NCBI GenBank assembly: GCA_013289175.1
Contig: JABDAN010000029.1
Span: forward strand, 441-34,769
Reading direction: 5' to 3'
From: Bacteroidota bacterium
GTDB lineage: Bacteria > Bacteroidota > Bacteroidia > Chitinophagales > Chitinophagaceae
DNA: 34,329 bases
Shown: positions 25,354 to 33,713 of the stretch, piece by piece
Numbering within the stretch: position 1 is the first letter of the stretch
How the letters are laid out: each line of letters starts with the position of its first letter
Made by a program: the position numbers and the translations under genes
Notes under the pieces: model-generated
Told to the model about the DNA's origin: nothing
Seen by the model: the letters and a program-made list of their open reading frames with translations, nothing else
Database searches by the model: none

Positions 25354-26121
25354 ATGCTCCAGCCCTGGCAAACCGGAAAAGTTATCCGGATAGAAAATGC
25401 TACCACCACTACCCGCCGTTTCTGGATAGAACTGGTCTCCGGCCTACCGTTTCACTTTGAACCCGGTCAGTTCGTAACGCTGGATCTTCCCATCCATGAA
25501 AAACCTTCCAAGCGTTGGCGTAGTTATTCCATTGCTTCCTGGCCCGATGACAGCCCGGTCTTTGAGCTGGTCATCGTACTGCTCGAAGGCGGGGCAGGTA
25601 CCAAATACCTGTTTGAAGAAATTCAGGTGGGCAGTGAGCTGACCCTGCGCGGCCCGCAGGGTTCTTTTACCCTTCCGAGTCCACTGGAAAAAGACCTGTT
25701 TTTAATTTGTACCGGAACGGGTGTAGCGCCTTTCCGTTCCATGGTCCACCACATCCTGCGCCACAACCTGGCCCACCGAGATATCTACCTGATCTTTGGC
25801 TGTCGCAGGCTGGGGGACGCCCTTTATCGCAAAGAACTGGAGGAACTTGAAATGAACCTTCCCGGATTTCAGTATCTGCCCGTTTTCTCCCGGGAAATTC
25901 CGGAGAACCGGGAACACCTGATCCGTACCGGATATGTCCATGCGGTTTTTGAGGAAATCTGTCAAAAAAAGCGGACAATGGAATCCCTGAGTGCAGAAAT
26001 GGTGGTTCATCCTGCAGCCTTTTATCTCTGTGGTTGGAAAAATATGATCGATGAGGCCAAAAAGCGAATAACCGACCTGGGTTATGATCGCAAATCCATC
26101 CATTTGGAATTGTATGGATAG
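25354..26121 (+). CDS. Ferredoxin-NADP reductase-type FAD/NAD(P) oxidoreductase
   Basis: 255 residues. The FAD-binding barrel has the family motif RxYS at Arg56-Ser59 (WRSYSIAS) preceded by FEPGQFVTLDLP, and the second flavin segment LRGPQGSFTL. The NAD(P)-binding domain has CTGTGVAPFRSM, IYLIFGCRR and FYLCGWKNMIDEAKK. No 2Fe-2S cysteine motif, so it is a stand-alone flavoprotein reductase that passes electrons between a nicotinamide cofactor and a separate carrier. The exact partner is unknown and no ferredoxin gene is nearby. It is transcribed alone and ends convergent with the next gene, 34 nt away. Confidence 0.88.
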   Translation: MLQPWQTGKVIRIENATTTTRRFWIELVSGLPFHFEPGQFVTLDLPIHEKPSKRWRSYSIASWPDDSPVFELVIVLLEGGAGTKYLFEEIQVGSELTLRGPQGSFTLPSPLEKDLFLICTGTGVAPFRSMVHHILRHNLAHRDIYLIFGCRRLGDALYRKELEELEMNLPGFQYLPVFSREIPENREHLIRTGYVHAVFEEICQKKRTMESLSAEMVVHPAAFYLCGWKNMIDEAKKRITDLGYDRKSIHLELYG

Positions 26122-26155
26122 ACCGGGGGTAAAGACATCCGGGGTTTAGCTCCTT

Positions 26156-26500
26156 TTATAAACCAGAAGCCGATTGCCGGTCGATATTTCTTTTGGAAAG
26201 AAGTTCCTTGCGCAGCATGATATCGGGAACTTTTTTGGAAAGCCCTTCCAGTTCCTTGTTCGGCGCCTTCATGGTAATGACAGGACTTTTGATATCCTGC
26301 AGGCGGTTTTCAATATTCAGGCCTTCTTTTTCGAGCTCCAAGATGTGTTCGTAGTTGTTGAGTATCTCCCTTTCCAGTTCCTGAATCTTGACCCTGAACT
26401 TCATCATCTTTTTTGTCCGGATCGCAAATCCGATAAGAAAGGATATTCCGAGGACAGCAGCGAGCAGATAATAGTTGAGCGTAACCTCATTGGTAAGCAT
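26156..26500 (-). CDS. Small membrane-anchored coiled-coil protein of unknown function
   Basis: 114 residues from ATG 26500; an upstream TTG extension of 16 residues exists but is less likely. One N-terminal membrane helix (YYLLAAVLGISFLIGFAI) followed by basic residues (RTKKMMK) suggests the C-terminus is cytoplasmic. Residues about 38-75 form a heptad-rich helix (KIQELEREILNNYEHILELE) and the remainder is short and polar with VITMKAPNKELEGL. No catalytic motif. Downstream of glyS on the same strand but with its own perfect -7 box 107 nt upstream and a 24-codon open frame in its leader. Confidence 0.75.
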   Translation of the reverse strand: MLTNEVTLNYYLLAAVLGISFLIGFAIRTKKMMKFRVKIQELEREILNNYEHILELEKEGLNIENRLQDIKSPVITMKAPNKELEGLSKKVPDIMLRKELLSKRNIDRQSASGL

Positions 26501-26513
26501 GGTGATAATTAAA

Positions 26514-26588
26514 TTAAGAATCAGAAAAAGGATCTTCAACAGGTACAAAGCCGCAAGCAGGATAATGCTCGCCGGCGGGGTTCATCAT
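26514..26588 (-). CDS. Possible 24-codon leader ORF upstream of the membrane coiled-coil gene
   Basis: After the -7 box at 26614-26607, the predicted leader contains a short frame starting ATGATG at 26588 and ending TAA at 26516-26514, 13 nt before the next gene's ATG. The peptide begins MMNPAGEHYPACGF. It may be a leader peptide or chance; there is no codon-bias or homology evidence. Confidence 0.2.
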   Translation of the reverse strand: MMNPAGEHYPACGFVPVEDPFSDS

Positions 26589-26606
26589 GCAATTGGAGGC
26601 GATTCC

Positions 26607-26614
26607 CAAATGTA
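26607..26614 (-). promoter_or_regulatory. -7 promoter box upstream of the membrane coiled-coil gene
   Basis: TACATTTG is a perfect TAnnTTTG match located between the glyS stop (26637) and the small gene. It implies a leader of about 100 nt, long compared with other promoters in this window. No clear -33 element. Confidence 0.45.
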
Positions 26615-26636
26615 AGGGTTCCGGTTGAATTACGGT

Positions 26637-28076
26637 TTATAAAATTTGTTTTTCAACGATTTCCCGGATGGCATCGATGGGTATCCTTTCCTGTTTCATG
26701 CTGTCCCGGTAGCGGATGGTGACGGTTTGATCCTGGGCTGATTGATAGTCTACGGTTACCGAGAACGGCGTGCCGATGGCGTCCATTCTGCGGTATCTTT
26801 TTCCGATGGTATCCTTCTCTTCATAAAAGCAGCGAAACCGGCTTCTACAGCTGGCAAGTATTTCTTTGGCGATCTCCGGTAGCCCGTCTTTTTTAACCAG
26901 TGGAAGGATGGCCAGTTTGATGGGAGCCAGCTTCGGTGGAAATTTCAATACCACCCGACTGTCTTTTTTATCGGCCGTACTCAGGTCTTCTTCCAAGTAT
27001 GCTTCGCTGAGCACCATCAAAATCGTCCGGTCAAGCCCGATAGAGGTTTCGACCACATAAGGGATATAGTGCTGGTTGAGTTCAGTATCGAAATAGGTGA
27101 GTTTCTTTTTACTGTATTCCTGATGATTCTTTAAATCAAAATCGGTGCGTGAATGGATGCCCTCCACTTCCCGGAATCCCATCGGAAAGGCATATTCGAT
27201 ATCACAGGCCGCATCGGCGTAATGGGCTAACTTGACGTGGTCGTGAAAACGGAATTTGTCGGGTGAAATCCCAAGGCTCAGGTGCCAATTCATCCGGGCT
27301 TCCTTCCAGTGCTCATACCATTGTTTCTGTGTGCCGGGACGAATAAAAAACTGCATTTCCATCTGTTCGAATTCCCGCATCCGAAAGATAAACTGCCGGG
27401 CCACAATCTCGTTGCGAAAAGCTTTTCCCGTTTGGGCGATCCCGAATGGAATTTTTAGTCTTCCTGTTTTCTGTACGTTGAGAAAATTTACAAAAATACC
27501 CTGAGCGGTTTCGGGTCTGAGATAGATTTCACTGGCTTCTTCGGAAACACTGCCCAGCTGGGTAGAGAACATGAGGTTAAACTGTCGCACTTCACTCCAG
27601 TTTGCCGTGCCGCCGACGGAACATTTGATATTTTTTTCTTCGATCAGTTTTTTCAATCCTTCAAAATCCGATGCAGCCAGGAGCTTGTCCATCTCAGCCA
27701 ACAGCGCATCTGCTTCCGATTTGCGGCCACTGGCTTCCAGTTCATCGGCAAACCCTTCGATGAGGTGATCCACCCGGTAGCGTTTCTGAGAATCTTTGTT
27801 GTCGATCATCGGATCACTGAAATTATCCACATGACCAGATGCTTTCCAGGTAGTGGGATGCATAAAAATAGCGGCATCGATGCCCACGATATTGTCCTGA
27901 AGCTGTGTCATGTGCTTCCACCAGTAATCGCGTATATTTTTTTTCAGTTCGCTGCCATACTGTCCGTAATCATAGACGGCGCTCAGTCCATCATAGATTT
28001 CGCTGGAAGGGAAAATAAATCCGTATTCCTTACAATGAGAAATAATTGCCTGTAGTCTTTGATGGTCGTTTGCCAT
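26637..28076 (-). CDS. glyS: Glycyl-tRNA synthetase, dimeric (alpha2) type
   Basis: 479 residues from ATG 28076 (MANDHQRLQAIISHCKEYGF). The frame continues upstream to 28130, but a perfect -7 box (TACTTTTG, 28091-28084) lies inside that stretch. Class II motifs are clear: RPETAQGIFVNFLNV and GKAFRNEI (motif 2 area), FRMREFEQMEMQFF, and motif 3 SIGLDRTILMVL. The C-terminal anticodon-binding domain contains LKFPPKLAPIKLAILPLVKK. It charges tRNA-Gly in the cytoplasm. This is the single-chain eukaryote/archaea-like form used by Bacteroidota, not the alpha2-beta2 form of E. coli. Confidence 0.96.
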   Translation of the reverse strand: MANDHQRLQAIISHCKEYGFIFPSSEIYDGLSAVYDYGQYGSELKKNIRDYWWKHMTQLQDNIVGIDAAIFMHPTTWKASGHVDNFSDPMIDNKDSQKRYRVDHLIEGFADELEASGRKSEADALLAEMDKLLAASDFEGLKKLIEEKNIKCSVGGTANWSEVRQFNLMFSTQLGSVSEEASEIYLRPETAQGIFVNFLNVQKTGRLKIPFGIAQTGKAFRNEIVARQFIFRMREFEQMEMQFFIRPGTQKQWYEHWKEARMNWHLSLGISPDKFRFHDHVKLAHYADAACDIEYAFPMGFREVEGIHSRTDFDLKNHQEYSKKKLTYFDTELNQHYIPYVVETSIGLDRTILMVLSEAYLEEDLSTADKKDSRVVLKFPPKLAPIKLAILPLVKKDGLPEIAKEILASCRSRFRCFYEEKDTIGKRYRRMDAIGTPFSVTVDYQSAQDQTVTIRYRDSMKQERIPIDAIREIVEKQIL

Positions 28077-28083
28077 AAGGCTG

Positions 28084-28115
28084 CAAAAGTAAGGAGATTG
28101 GACATCCGGAACCAA
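28084..28115 (-). promoter_or_regulatory. glyS: Promoter of glyS
   Basis: Minus strand: TTG (28115-28113), 21-nt spacer, perfect -7 box TACTTTTG (28091-28084). Predicted leader about 5 nt. It supports the start at 28076 over the longer frame. Confidence 0.6.
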
Positions 28116-28135
28116 CTCCTTCGGACGCATTGTAG

Positions 28136-28143
28136 TATTTTTG
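28136..28143 (+). promoter_or_regulatory. -7 box abutting the DUF5686 gene start
   Basis: TATTTTTG is a perfect TAnnTTTG match and ends 4 nt before ATG 28148. It would give an essentially leaderless message. It is divergent from the glyS promoter within a 71-nt gap; no clear -33 element. Confidence 0.5.
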
Positions 28144-28147
28144 GCCC

Positions 28148-30655
28148 ATGGTGATATGGAGGAAATGTCTGACCTATGTGAGCCTTGTTGTTTTCTCTAT
28201 CCTGTCCATCCACGCAAGGGGCCAAACAAAGGTTCTACGCGGTGTGATCCTGGATTTTCAAAGTGGAGAAATCGTACCCTTTGCTTCGATGCGGTTCGAC
28301 CTGGCCGGCACGGGAAAACTCAGTGATTCTGCTGGCGGTTTTACCTTCCGCTTTGATCACTGGCCCAAGGATACCCTGCAGGTATCCTATGTAGGATTTT
28401 TAACCTATACCCTGCCTTTGAGTGATTCCCTCTTTAAACACGCCGTCCACGATACCCTTACGGTGGTCATCAACCTGCAAAGGGGAAATTATTCCGAAGT
28501 GGTGGTGCGGCGCAAAGTGGATTTCGGATTACTGCTCTGGCGCAAAATCGTCAAACACAAAGAAAAAAATGACCGCTACCGGTTCCAGAATTTTTCTTAC
28601 GAACTCTATAACAAACTAGAACTGGACTTAAATCAGGTAAACAAACAGCGCCTGCAAAACAACGGTCTCCTGAAGCCCTTTGCTTTCATTTTAGAAAACA
28701 TCGACAGCAGTGAGGCCAAACCCTTTCTTCCGATCTATATTACCGAAACCCTATCCGACTACTATTATGTGCACGAACCGGTAACAAAAAGAAGAGAGGT
28801 CATCAAAGGAAGTAAAACCGTGGGCCTCAACAACGAAAGTGTGAGCCGCTACCTGGGCGGCATGGAGCAGAACATCGATTTCTATAATAACTTCATCCCT
28901 GTTTTTGACAAACGATTCGTCAGTCCGCTCTCGGACAACGGGGATTTTTATTATCATTACCAGATTGTTGACACCCAGTATGTGAACGCGCGCCGGTTGC
29001 TGCATCTGGTCTTCACCCCGAAAAGAAAAGGAGAGAATACTTTTACCGGTGATTGCTGGGTTCATGATTCCAGTTTTGCCATTCAGAAAATGACCCTGCG
29101 TCTGGACGCTTCTTCCAACCTGAATTTTGTCCAGGAACTGACGCTCGTTCAGGAATTCACGCTGATTCACGATACCACCTGGTTTCTTTCCCGGGATAAA
29201 TTTGTTGCGGCCCTGTCTCCGCTCGGAAAAAACCGGATGGGCATGATCGGCAGAAAAACCACTACTTACAAGAACATCCTCTACAATGATTCATCCGTTA
29301 TCCGGGAAGTTGAGAAAAATAAAATCCTGGAGGAGGTTCTTTTTTCGGCCAATGCCCGAGTTCGTCCGGATTCATTCTGGCTTGCCCACCGCCATGAATC
29401 CCTGAGCAAGGATGAAAAAGCCGTATACAAGATGATGGACACACTCGTAGGCATGAAAGCATTTCATCAGTATGCCAATGCGATTAATTTTATAGCCACC
29501 GGTTATTATGATATCGGAAACTATGTCATCGGTCCCTGGTACAACTGGATATACGAAAATGAACTGCAGGGAGTGCGGGTACGATTTGATTTGGGAACCA
29601 ACCGGGGATTCAATAAAAACCTGACCCTGCACGGTTATCTGGCCTATGGCTTCGGAGACAAGGTATGGCACTGGGAAGGCGATGCCCTGTACATTTTTAA
29701 ACGAAATCCCCGCATGTCCCTATATGGCATGTTCAGGCAGGACCTGGACTACGGGCAACAATACTATGATGAGATCACTTCTGACAACATCTTCGCGATC
29801 GCTGTACGTAAACCGGGTATCCCCATCAAATTCATCAACCTGACCGAGCAGCAGATACAGTGGTTCAACGAATGGGTCAACGGATTTTCCATCACCCTTA
29901 CGGCCGACCACAAAGTATACAACCCAGAACTGAACCTGGCTCCGATCATTTTTTTTGAAAAAGGTCCGGGCAATCCCATGGATGGATTTGAACTGTCCAT
30001 CAACCTTCGGTTTGCATTTCTGGAGAAATTTTTTGAAACAACTTTTTACCGGACCAGCCTGGGCAGTGAATATCCGATCATCGACCTGAAGTTTACCCAT
30101 GGCTTCCCCAACGTACTGGGAAGCACCCTTACTTATAATAAAATTTTCGCCAGCATTTCCGATGTGGTCAAAGTACCTCCGATCGGAACGATCTACTACG
30201 ATTTTTTTGGCGGAAAGACCACCGGCGTACAGCCTTACCCTTTTCTGAACGTCGCACCGGGTAATGAAACCTACTATTACAATAAATATGCGTTCAGCTT
30301 AATGAATAAATATCAGTATCTGCACGATGAGTTTCTGGGATTCAATTTCGAACACAATATCGGGCCTGGCATATTTAAGTTCACTGGGATCACCCGGAAA
30401 TTAAAATGGCGTCAGTTTTATGATGTCAAACTCCTGTGGGGACATCTTTCAGCGCAGAATGAAGCCTACAACAACAACGTCGACTATTCATTCCAGTCTC
30501 TGAACGGAAAAACATACATGGAAATCGGCACGGGTGTCGACAACATATTTAAATTTTGCCGGGTGGATTTTATCTGGCATGTGTCACCCTCCAATGTAGG
30601 ACTGACCAATATTCAGAAATTCGGCGTTTTCGGAAGTTTCCGGATCGCGTTTTAA
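28148..30655 (+). CDS. DUF5686 outer-membrane protein with carboxypeptidase-regulatory-like domain
   Basis: 835 residues. Signal peptide (cleavage near ARGQ, residue 26). Residues about 28-110 form the CarboxypepD_reg-like beta domain usual at the front of Bacteroidota outer-membrane proteins (VLRGVILDFQSGEIVPFASM, YVGFLTYTLPL). The remainder matches DUF5686: a region with FSYELYNKLELDLN and KRREVIKGSKTVGLNNESV, then many aromatic-rich beta strands in the last 350 residues (GVRVRFDLGTNRGFNKNLTL) ending in a C-terminal Phe (FGVFGSFRIAF), typical of a barrel inserted in the outer membrane. Function of the family is not established. Divergent from glyS; the TPR-like gene follows after 27 nt, possibly cotranscribed. 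Confidence 0.88.
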   Translation: MVIWRKCLTYVSLVVFSILSIHARGQTKVLRGVILDFQSGEIVPFASMRFDLAGTGKLSDSAGGFTFRFDHWPKDTLQVSYVGFLTYTLPLSDSLFKHAVHDTLTVVINLQRGNYSEVVVRRKVDFGLLLWRKIVKHKEKNDRYRFQNFSYELYNKLELDLNQVNKQRLQNNGLLKPFAFILENIDSSEAKPFLPIYITETLSDYYYVHEPVTKRREVIKGSKTVGLNNESVSRYLGGMEQNIDFYNNFIPVFDKRFVSPLSDNGDFYYHYQIVDTQYVNARRLLHLVFTPKRKGENTFTGDCWVHDSSFAIQKMTLRLDASSNLNFVQELTLVQEFTLIHDTTWFLSRDKFVAALSPLGKNRMGMIGRKTTTYKNILYNDSSVIREVEKNKILEEVLFSANARVRPDSFWLAHRHESLSKDEKAVYKMMDTLVGMKAFHQYANAINFIATGYYDIGNYVIGPWYNWIYENELQGVRVRFDLGTNRGFNKNLTLHGYLAYGFGDKVWHWEGDALYIFKRNPRMSLYGMFRQDLDYGQQYYDEITSDNIFAIAVRKPGIPIKFINLTEQQIQWFNEWVNGFSITLTADHKVYNPELNLAPIIFFEKGPGNPMDGFELSINLRFAFLEKFFETTFYRTSLGSEYPIIDLKFTHGFPNVLGSTLTYNKIFASISDVVKVPPIGTIYYDFFGGKTTGVQPYPFLNVAPGNETYYYNKYAFSLMNKYQYLHDEFLGFNFEHNIGPGIFKFTGITRKLKWRQFYDVKLLWGHLSAQNEAYNNNVDYSFQSLNGKTYMEIGTGVDNIFKFCRVDFIWHVSPSNVGLTNIQKFGVFGSFRIAF

Positions 30656-30682
30656 AGTATTTAGTATTTACAAACAAACCCA

Positions 30683-31144
30683 GTGGAATTTAACCCAGAA
30701 AATATCGTCGTCAAACGCTGCGCTGAAGGAATGAGCCTGGAAGGAGCAGGAAAAACAGCAGAAGCTGCCCAGGTATTTTGGCAAGCTTGGAGGGAGGCAA
30801 CCCTGGATCTGGAGAAATTTATTTCGGCTCATTATGTAGCCAGGCATCAGAAAAACGTTGCCGATAAATTGGCCTGGGACAAAACCGCGCTGGCATTTGC
30901 CTTGAAAATAAAGGAGGAAAACATGAAAGCCCATTTGCCTTCCCTTTATCTCAATATTGCCAAATGTCATGAGGATATGGGAGATGGGGAGGAAGCCAAA
31001 AAAAATTATTTCCTGGCCCAGGATTTTTCTGAACACCTGACCGATGACGGATATGGGCAGATGACCAAAGCCGGGATTGCCAGAGGTATGGAAAGAATAT
31101 CTTGTGCTCACTCCAAGACGCCGGAAGGTTGCACCGATGTTTAA
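30683..31144 (+). CDS. Cytoplasmic TPR-like protein (GTG start)
   Basis: 153 residues starting at GTG 30683 (reading MEFNPENIVVKRCAEGMSLE); homologues I recall begin with the same MxFxPxNxxVK pattern, so GTG is preferred over the in-frame ATG at 30731. All-helical with two or three TPR-like pairs: EGAGKTAEAAQVFWQAWREA, LPSLYLNIAKCHEDMGDGEE, AKKNYFLAQDF. No signal peptide or catalytic motif. Members of this group are sometimes labelled rRNA adenine methyltransferase in databases; no methyltransferase motif is present here. Presumably a protein-interaction role. Confidence 0.8.
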   Translation: MEFNPENIVVKRCAEGMSLEGAGKTAEAAQVFWQAWREATLDLEKFISAHYVARHQKNVADKLAWDKTALAFALKIKEENMKAHLPSLYLNIAKCHEDMGDGEEAKKNYFLAQDFSEHLTDDGYGQMTKAGIARGMERISCAHSKTPEGCTDV

Positions 31145-31192
31145 AAAAATGATCAGGTGACGGTTGCCCCAAAAGATTTCACAATAAAAAAC

Positions 31193-31200
31193 TACTTTTG
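31193..31200 (+). promoter_or_regulatory. -7 box upstream of the small secreted protein gene
   Basis: TACTTTTG is a perfect TAnnTTTG match 18 nt before ATG 31219, so the gene probably has its own promoter despite being 74 nt after the TPR-like gene. No clear -33 element. Confidence 0.5.
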
Positions 31201-31218
31201 AAAACTGAATAATTCACG

Positions 31219-31596
31219 ATGAAAAAATCCATGGCCATATCTGTTCTCCTGTTTTTTTTCATACTGCCCCCGGCTCAGGCGCAATTGGCACATACCACCT
31301 GGCAAGGCACGATGTTGCTGGAAACCAATACCAATGTTTTCTGGCGATTTGACAAGGACACCACGCAAGTCAATGTAGTGGCCGATAGTTCGCTCGTAGA
31401 ACGGATGACCTATAAAACGGAACCGGGTATTCTGTACTTGGTAAAAGTATCGGGCATTTCAAGTTGTGACAATCAAATAGTCGGCAAATACAAATATGTC
31501 ATCAAGGAGGATAAACTGTACCTGTCTTTGATTTCGGACAGTTGCTCCGACCGGTCGGGTGCCATCAGCTCCGATCCCTATATAAAAATTAAATAG
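31219..31596 (+). CDS. Small secreted protein, lipocalin-like beta fold, function unknown
   Basis: 125 residues. Signal peptide (MKKSMAISVLLFFFILPPAQ, cleavage near AQAQ) and then about 100 residues of alternating beta strands: TTWQGTMLLE, VFWRFDKDTTQVNVV, MTYKTEPGILYLVKV, GKYKYVIKEDKLYLSLI. The pattern, with the starting W-x-G and closing hydrophobic strands, resembles small lipocalin-like or META-type domains of Bacteroidota. Two cysteines (in SSCDNQ and SDSCSD) could form a disulfide. No lipobox or T9SS domain, so probably periplasmic. Confidence 0.75.
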   Translation: MKKSMAISVLLFFFILPPAQAQLAHTTWQGTMLLETNTNVFWRFDKDTTQVNVVADSSLVERMTYKTEPGILYLVKVSGISSCDNQIVGKYKYVIKEDKLYLSLISDSCSDRSGAISSDPYIKIK

Positions 31597-31630
31597 TCTC
31601 CCTTCCCTTCGATCGGTTTTCTAAAATCCA

Positions 31631-32860
31631 TCACGGTGGAGTTCCCTTTGCATGGCCAACAAGGATCCTGCACATTTCTTCAATCTGCTCTTCAGAGATG
31701 GTCAGCGGAGGCGCAATGCGTAAACAGTTCGATGCAAATAAAAACCAGTCTGTGAGCAGGCCATCCTGGATTGACCGATCGATGATCCGTTTGTTGGTTT
31801 GGAAATCTGAAAATTCCAGGGCTATCAGCAACCCCGCCGATCGAACCCTGGGAATGGAAGGATGTTGCAGCAATTGATGGAATAATTTTTCCTTTTTTCC
31901 AACGGCTGTTATAAGGTTTTCCGCAGGACCGGTCTTTTCATTTCCAACCTCAGGCGGGCTGCCATTCAAAAGGATTTGCAGAGATGCGAGTCCCGCGGCA
32001 CAACTCAATGGATGGCCGCCAAAAGTGCTGATATGACCCAGGACCGGCTGATGGGTAAAACTATCCATCTTCTCTTTGGATGCGATGAAGGCCCCGAGGG
32101 GAAGTCCTCCGCCAAGGGCCTTGCCGAGTAAGAGGATATCGGGTATGACACCGTATTGTTCAAAACCCCAGAGGGTGCCTGTGCGGCCAAATCCAACCTG
32201 AATTTCATCCAGAATGAGCAAGGCACCGGTTGCATCACATTTTTTGCGTAGGGCTGTCAACCAGGATTTTTCCGGTTTGATTACACCGGCTTCCGCCTGG
32301 ACGGTTTCAACCACCACGCAGGCTGTTTTTTCCGTGATCCGGTCGAGATCTTCTTTGCTGTTGTAACGAAGGTGATGGATTCCTGGTAAAAGGGGCCTGA
32401 AGGCTCTTCGCCAATATTCGTCTCCGATCATACTCAGGGACCCTTGCGTGGATCCGTGATAAGAATAGTCAAATCCGACCATTTCCGTTCTACCCGTTAC
32501 CCGTTTAGCCAGTTTCATGGCTCCTTCTGTAGCTTCTGAACCGGAATTGGTAAAAAACACCGATTGAAGGGAGGGGGGCAGGTGTTGCGTCAGCAGGCGG
32601 GCATATTCAATTTGGGGCGACTGAATCATTTCTCCATAAACCAGGACATGGAGGTAACGGTCTGCCTGGTCGCGAATGGCCTCGACTACCCGGGGATGGC
32701 GATGACCCGTATTACAAACGCTGATCCCTCCGATCCCGTCCAGATATTGTTTACCGGAAACATCGTACAGATACATGCCTTCCGCCCGGACGATCTCCAG
32801 GGCCAGCGGCTCGGGAGAAGTCTGACCGAGGTGATGGAAGAAAATTTCGCGTGAATTCAT
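31631..32860 (-). CDS. Class III PLP-dependent aminotransferase (acetylornithine/ornithine type)
   Basis: 409 residues. Motifs: YLDGIGGISVCNTGHRHPRV, FFTNSGSEATEGAMKLAKR, ILDEIQVGFGRTGTLWGFE with Asp218, and the PLP Schiff-base Lys247 in LLLGKALGGGLPLGAF. The C-terminal arginine-containing segment LRIAPPLTISEEQI is typical. The family moves an amino group from an omega-amine or amino acid to 2-oxoglutarate; overall it most resembles the acetylornithine/ornithine aminotransferases, but no arginine-biosynthesis or degradation genes are nearby, so the substrate is unsure. Transcribed alone; the 3' end converges on the small secreted protein gene with a 34-nt gap. Confidence 0.9.
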   Translation of the reverse strand: MNSREIFFHHLGQTSPEPLALEIVRAEGMYLYDVSGKQYLDGIGGISVCNTGHRHPRVVEAIRDQADRYLHVLVYGEMIQSPQIEYARLLTQHLPPSLQSVFFTNSGSEATEGAMKLAKRVTGRTEMVGFDYSYHGSTQGSLSMIGDEYWRRAFRPLLPGIHHLRYNSKEDLDRITEKTACVVVETVQAEAGVIKPEKSWLTALRKKCDATGALLILDEIQVGFGRTGTLWGFEQYGVIPDILLLGKALGGGLPLGAFIASKEKMDSFTHQPVLGHISTFGGHPLSCAAGLASLQILLNGSPPEVGNEKTGPAENLITAVGKKEKLFHQLLQHPSIPRVRSAGLLIALEFSDFQTNKRIIDRSIQDGLLTDWFLFASNCLRIAPPLTISEEQIEEMCRILVGHAKGTPP

Positions 32861-33027
32861 GTTGCCGTTTTACCCGCCGGGACGCACAGGGATGACGTCT
32901 GCTTTTAATTGAAACAACAATATTACCGATGGTTTTTCACATTCCCGGTTCGATCCTTCCTTCCGGTCGTCTGAGCGATCCATATGATTTTACATTAACT
33001 TAGAGGCACTCCAAAAAAAAGCAGATC

Positions 33028-33546
33028 ATGCCAGTCATTCTTCCCGTTAAAGGCATTTCCCCCGGTTTTGGTAAAAATATTTATATCGCACCCAATGCGA
33101 CCGTTGTCGGAGACGTCGTGATGGGCGATGACTGCAGTGTCTGGTTCAATACCGTTGTGCGGGGAGACGTAAACAGTATCCGAATCGGAAACAAAGTCAA
33201 TATCCAGGATGGCGCCATTATACATTGCACCTACCAGAAAGCAAAGACGGTTATTGGAAACAATGTGTCGATCGGCCACCATGCCATCGTGCATGGATGT
33301 ACGGTACAGGACAATGTCCTGATCGGCATGGGATCGATCATCATGGACGGCGCCGATATTGGAAGCAATTCCATCATTGCCGCGGGAGCCGTGGTCCTGG
33401 AAAACACGAAAGTAGAGCAAGGCGCCATCTATGCCGGCATTCCTGCCCGCAAGATCAAGGATATCCCCAAGGAACTCATCCATGGGGAGATCGAGCGGAT
33501 TGCCAACAACTATATACAGTATGCTGACTGGTTCCGCGGGCAATAG
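33028..33546 (+). CDS. Gamma-carbonic-anhydrase-like hexapeptide-repeat protein (YrdA/PaaY type)
   Basis: 172 residues, left-handed beta-helix built from [LIV]-G-x4 hexapeptides, followed by a C-terminal helix (ELIHGEIERIANNYIQYADW). The three zinc-binding histidines of gamma-carbonic anhydrases are present: His66 in AIIHC, His84 and His89 in IGHHAIVHG, along with Arg46 and Asp48 (VRGDVNSIRIG). The acidic loop of the archaeal Cam enzyme is absent, as in YrdA-type proteins, many of which have no proven activity. So: metal-binding trimer likely, carbonic anhydrase activity uncertain. Single gene, divergent from the aminotransferase. Confidence 0.9.
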   Translation: MPVILPVKGISPGFGKNIYIAPNATVVGDVVMGDDCSVWFNTVVRGDVNSIRIGNKVNIQDGAIIHCTYQKAKTVIGNNVSIGHHAIVHGCTVQDNVLIGMGSIIMDGADIGSNSIIAAGAVVLENTKVEQGAIYAGIPARKIKDIPKELIHGEIERIANNYIQYADWFRGQ

Positions 33547-33568
33547 AGCTCCGGTACAGCGGCGTTTA

Positions 33569-33584
33569 CCAGGGTTTACCCTGG
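33569..33584 (+). terminator. Hairpin 23 nt past the gamma-carbonic-anhydrase-like gene (no U tract)
   Basis: A perfect 6-bp stem CCAGGG (33569-33574) / CCCTGG (33579-33584) with a TTTA loop. In the plus direction it is followed by six A, in the minus direction by no T run, so it is not a classic intrinsic terminator. GTTTACC is repeated directly within it. Confidence 0.4.
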
Positions 33585-33713
33585 AAAAAATGCCCCTAAA
33601 GGATTGAAGTCCACTTGATTTTCAATGCCTATTCCCCTATCAGTGATTTTACCTAGTTCCTTTACAATTAACAATTATACCTAGTCGTTATAAGGGCAGC
33701 CTACCGGTGGGCC

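Noticed and set aside
26142-26163. GGTTTA/TAAACC inverted repeat between the flavin reductase and the convergent small gene
   Set aside because: 6-bp AT-rich stem with a 10-nt loop, no U tract, overlapping a stop codon; too weak to call a terminator.
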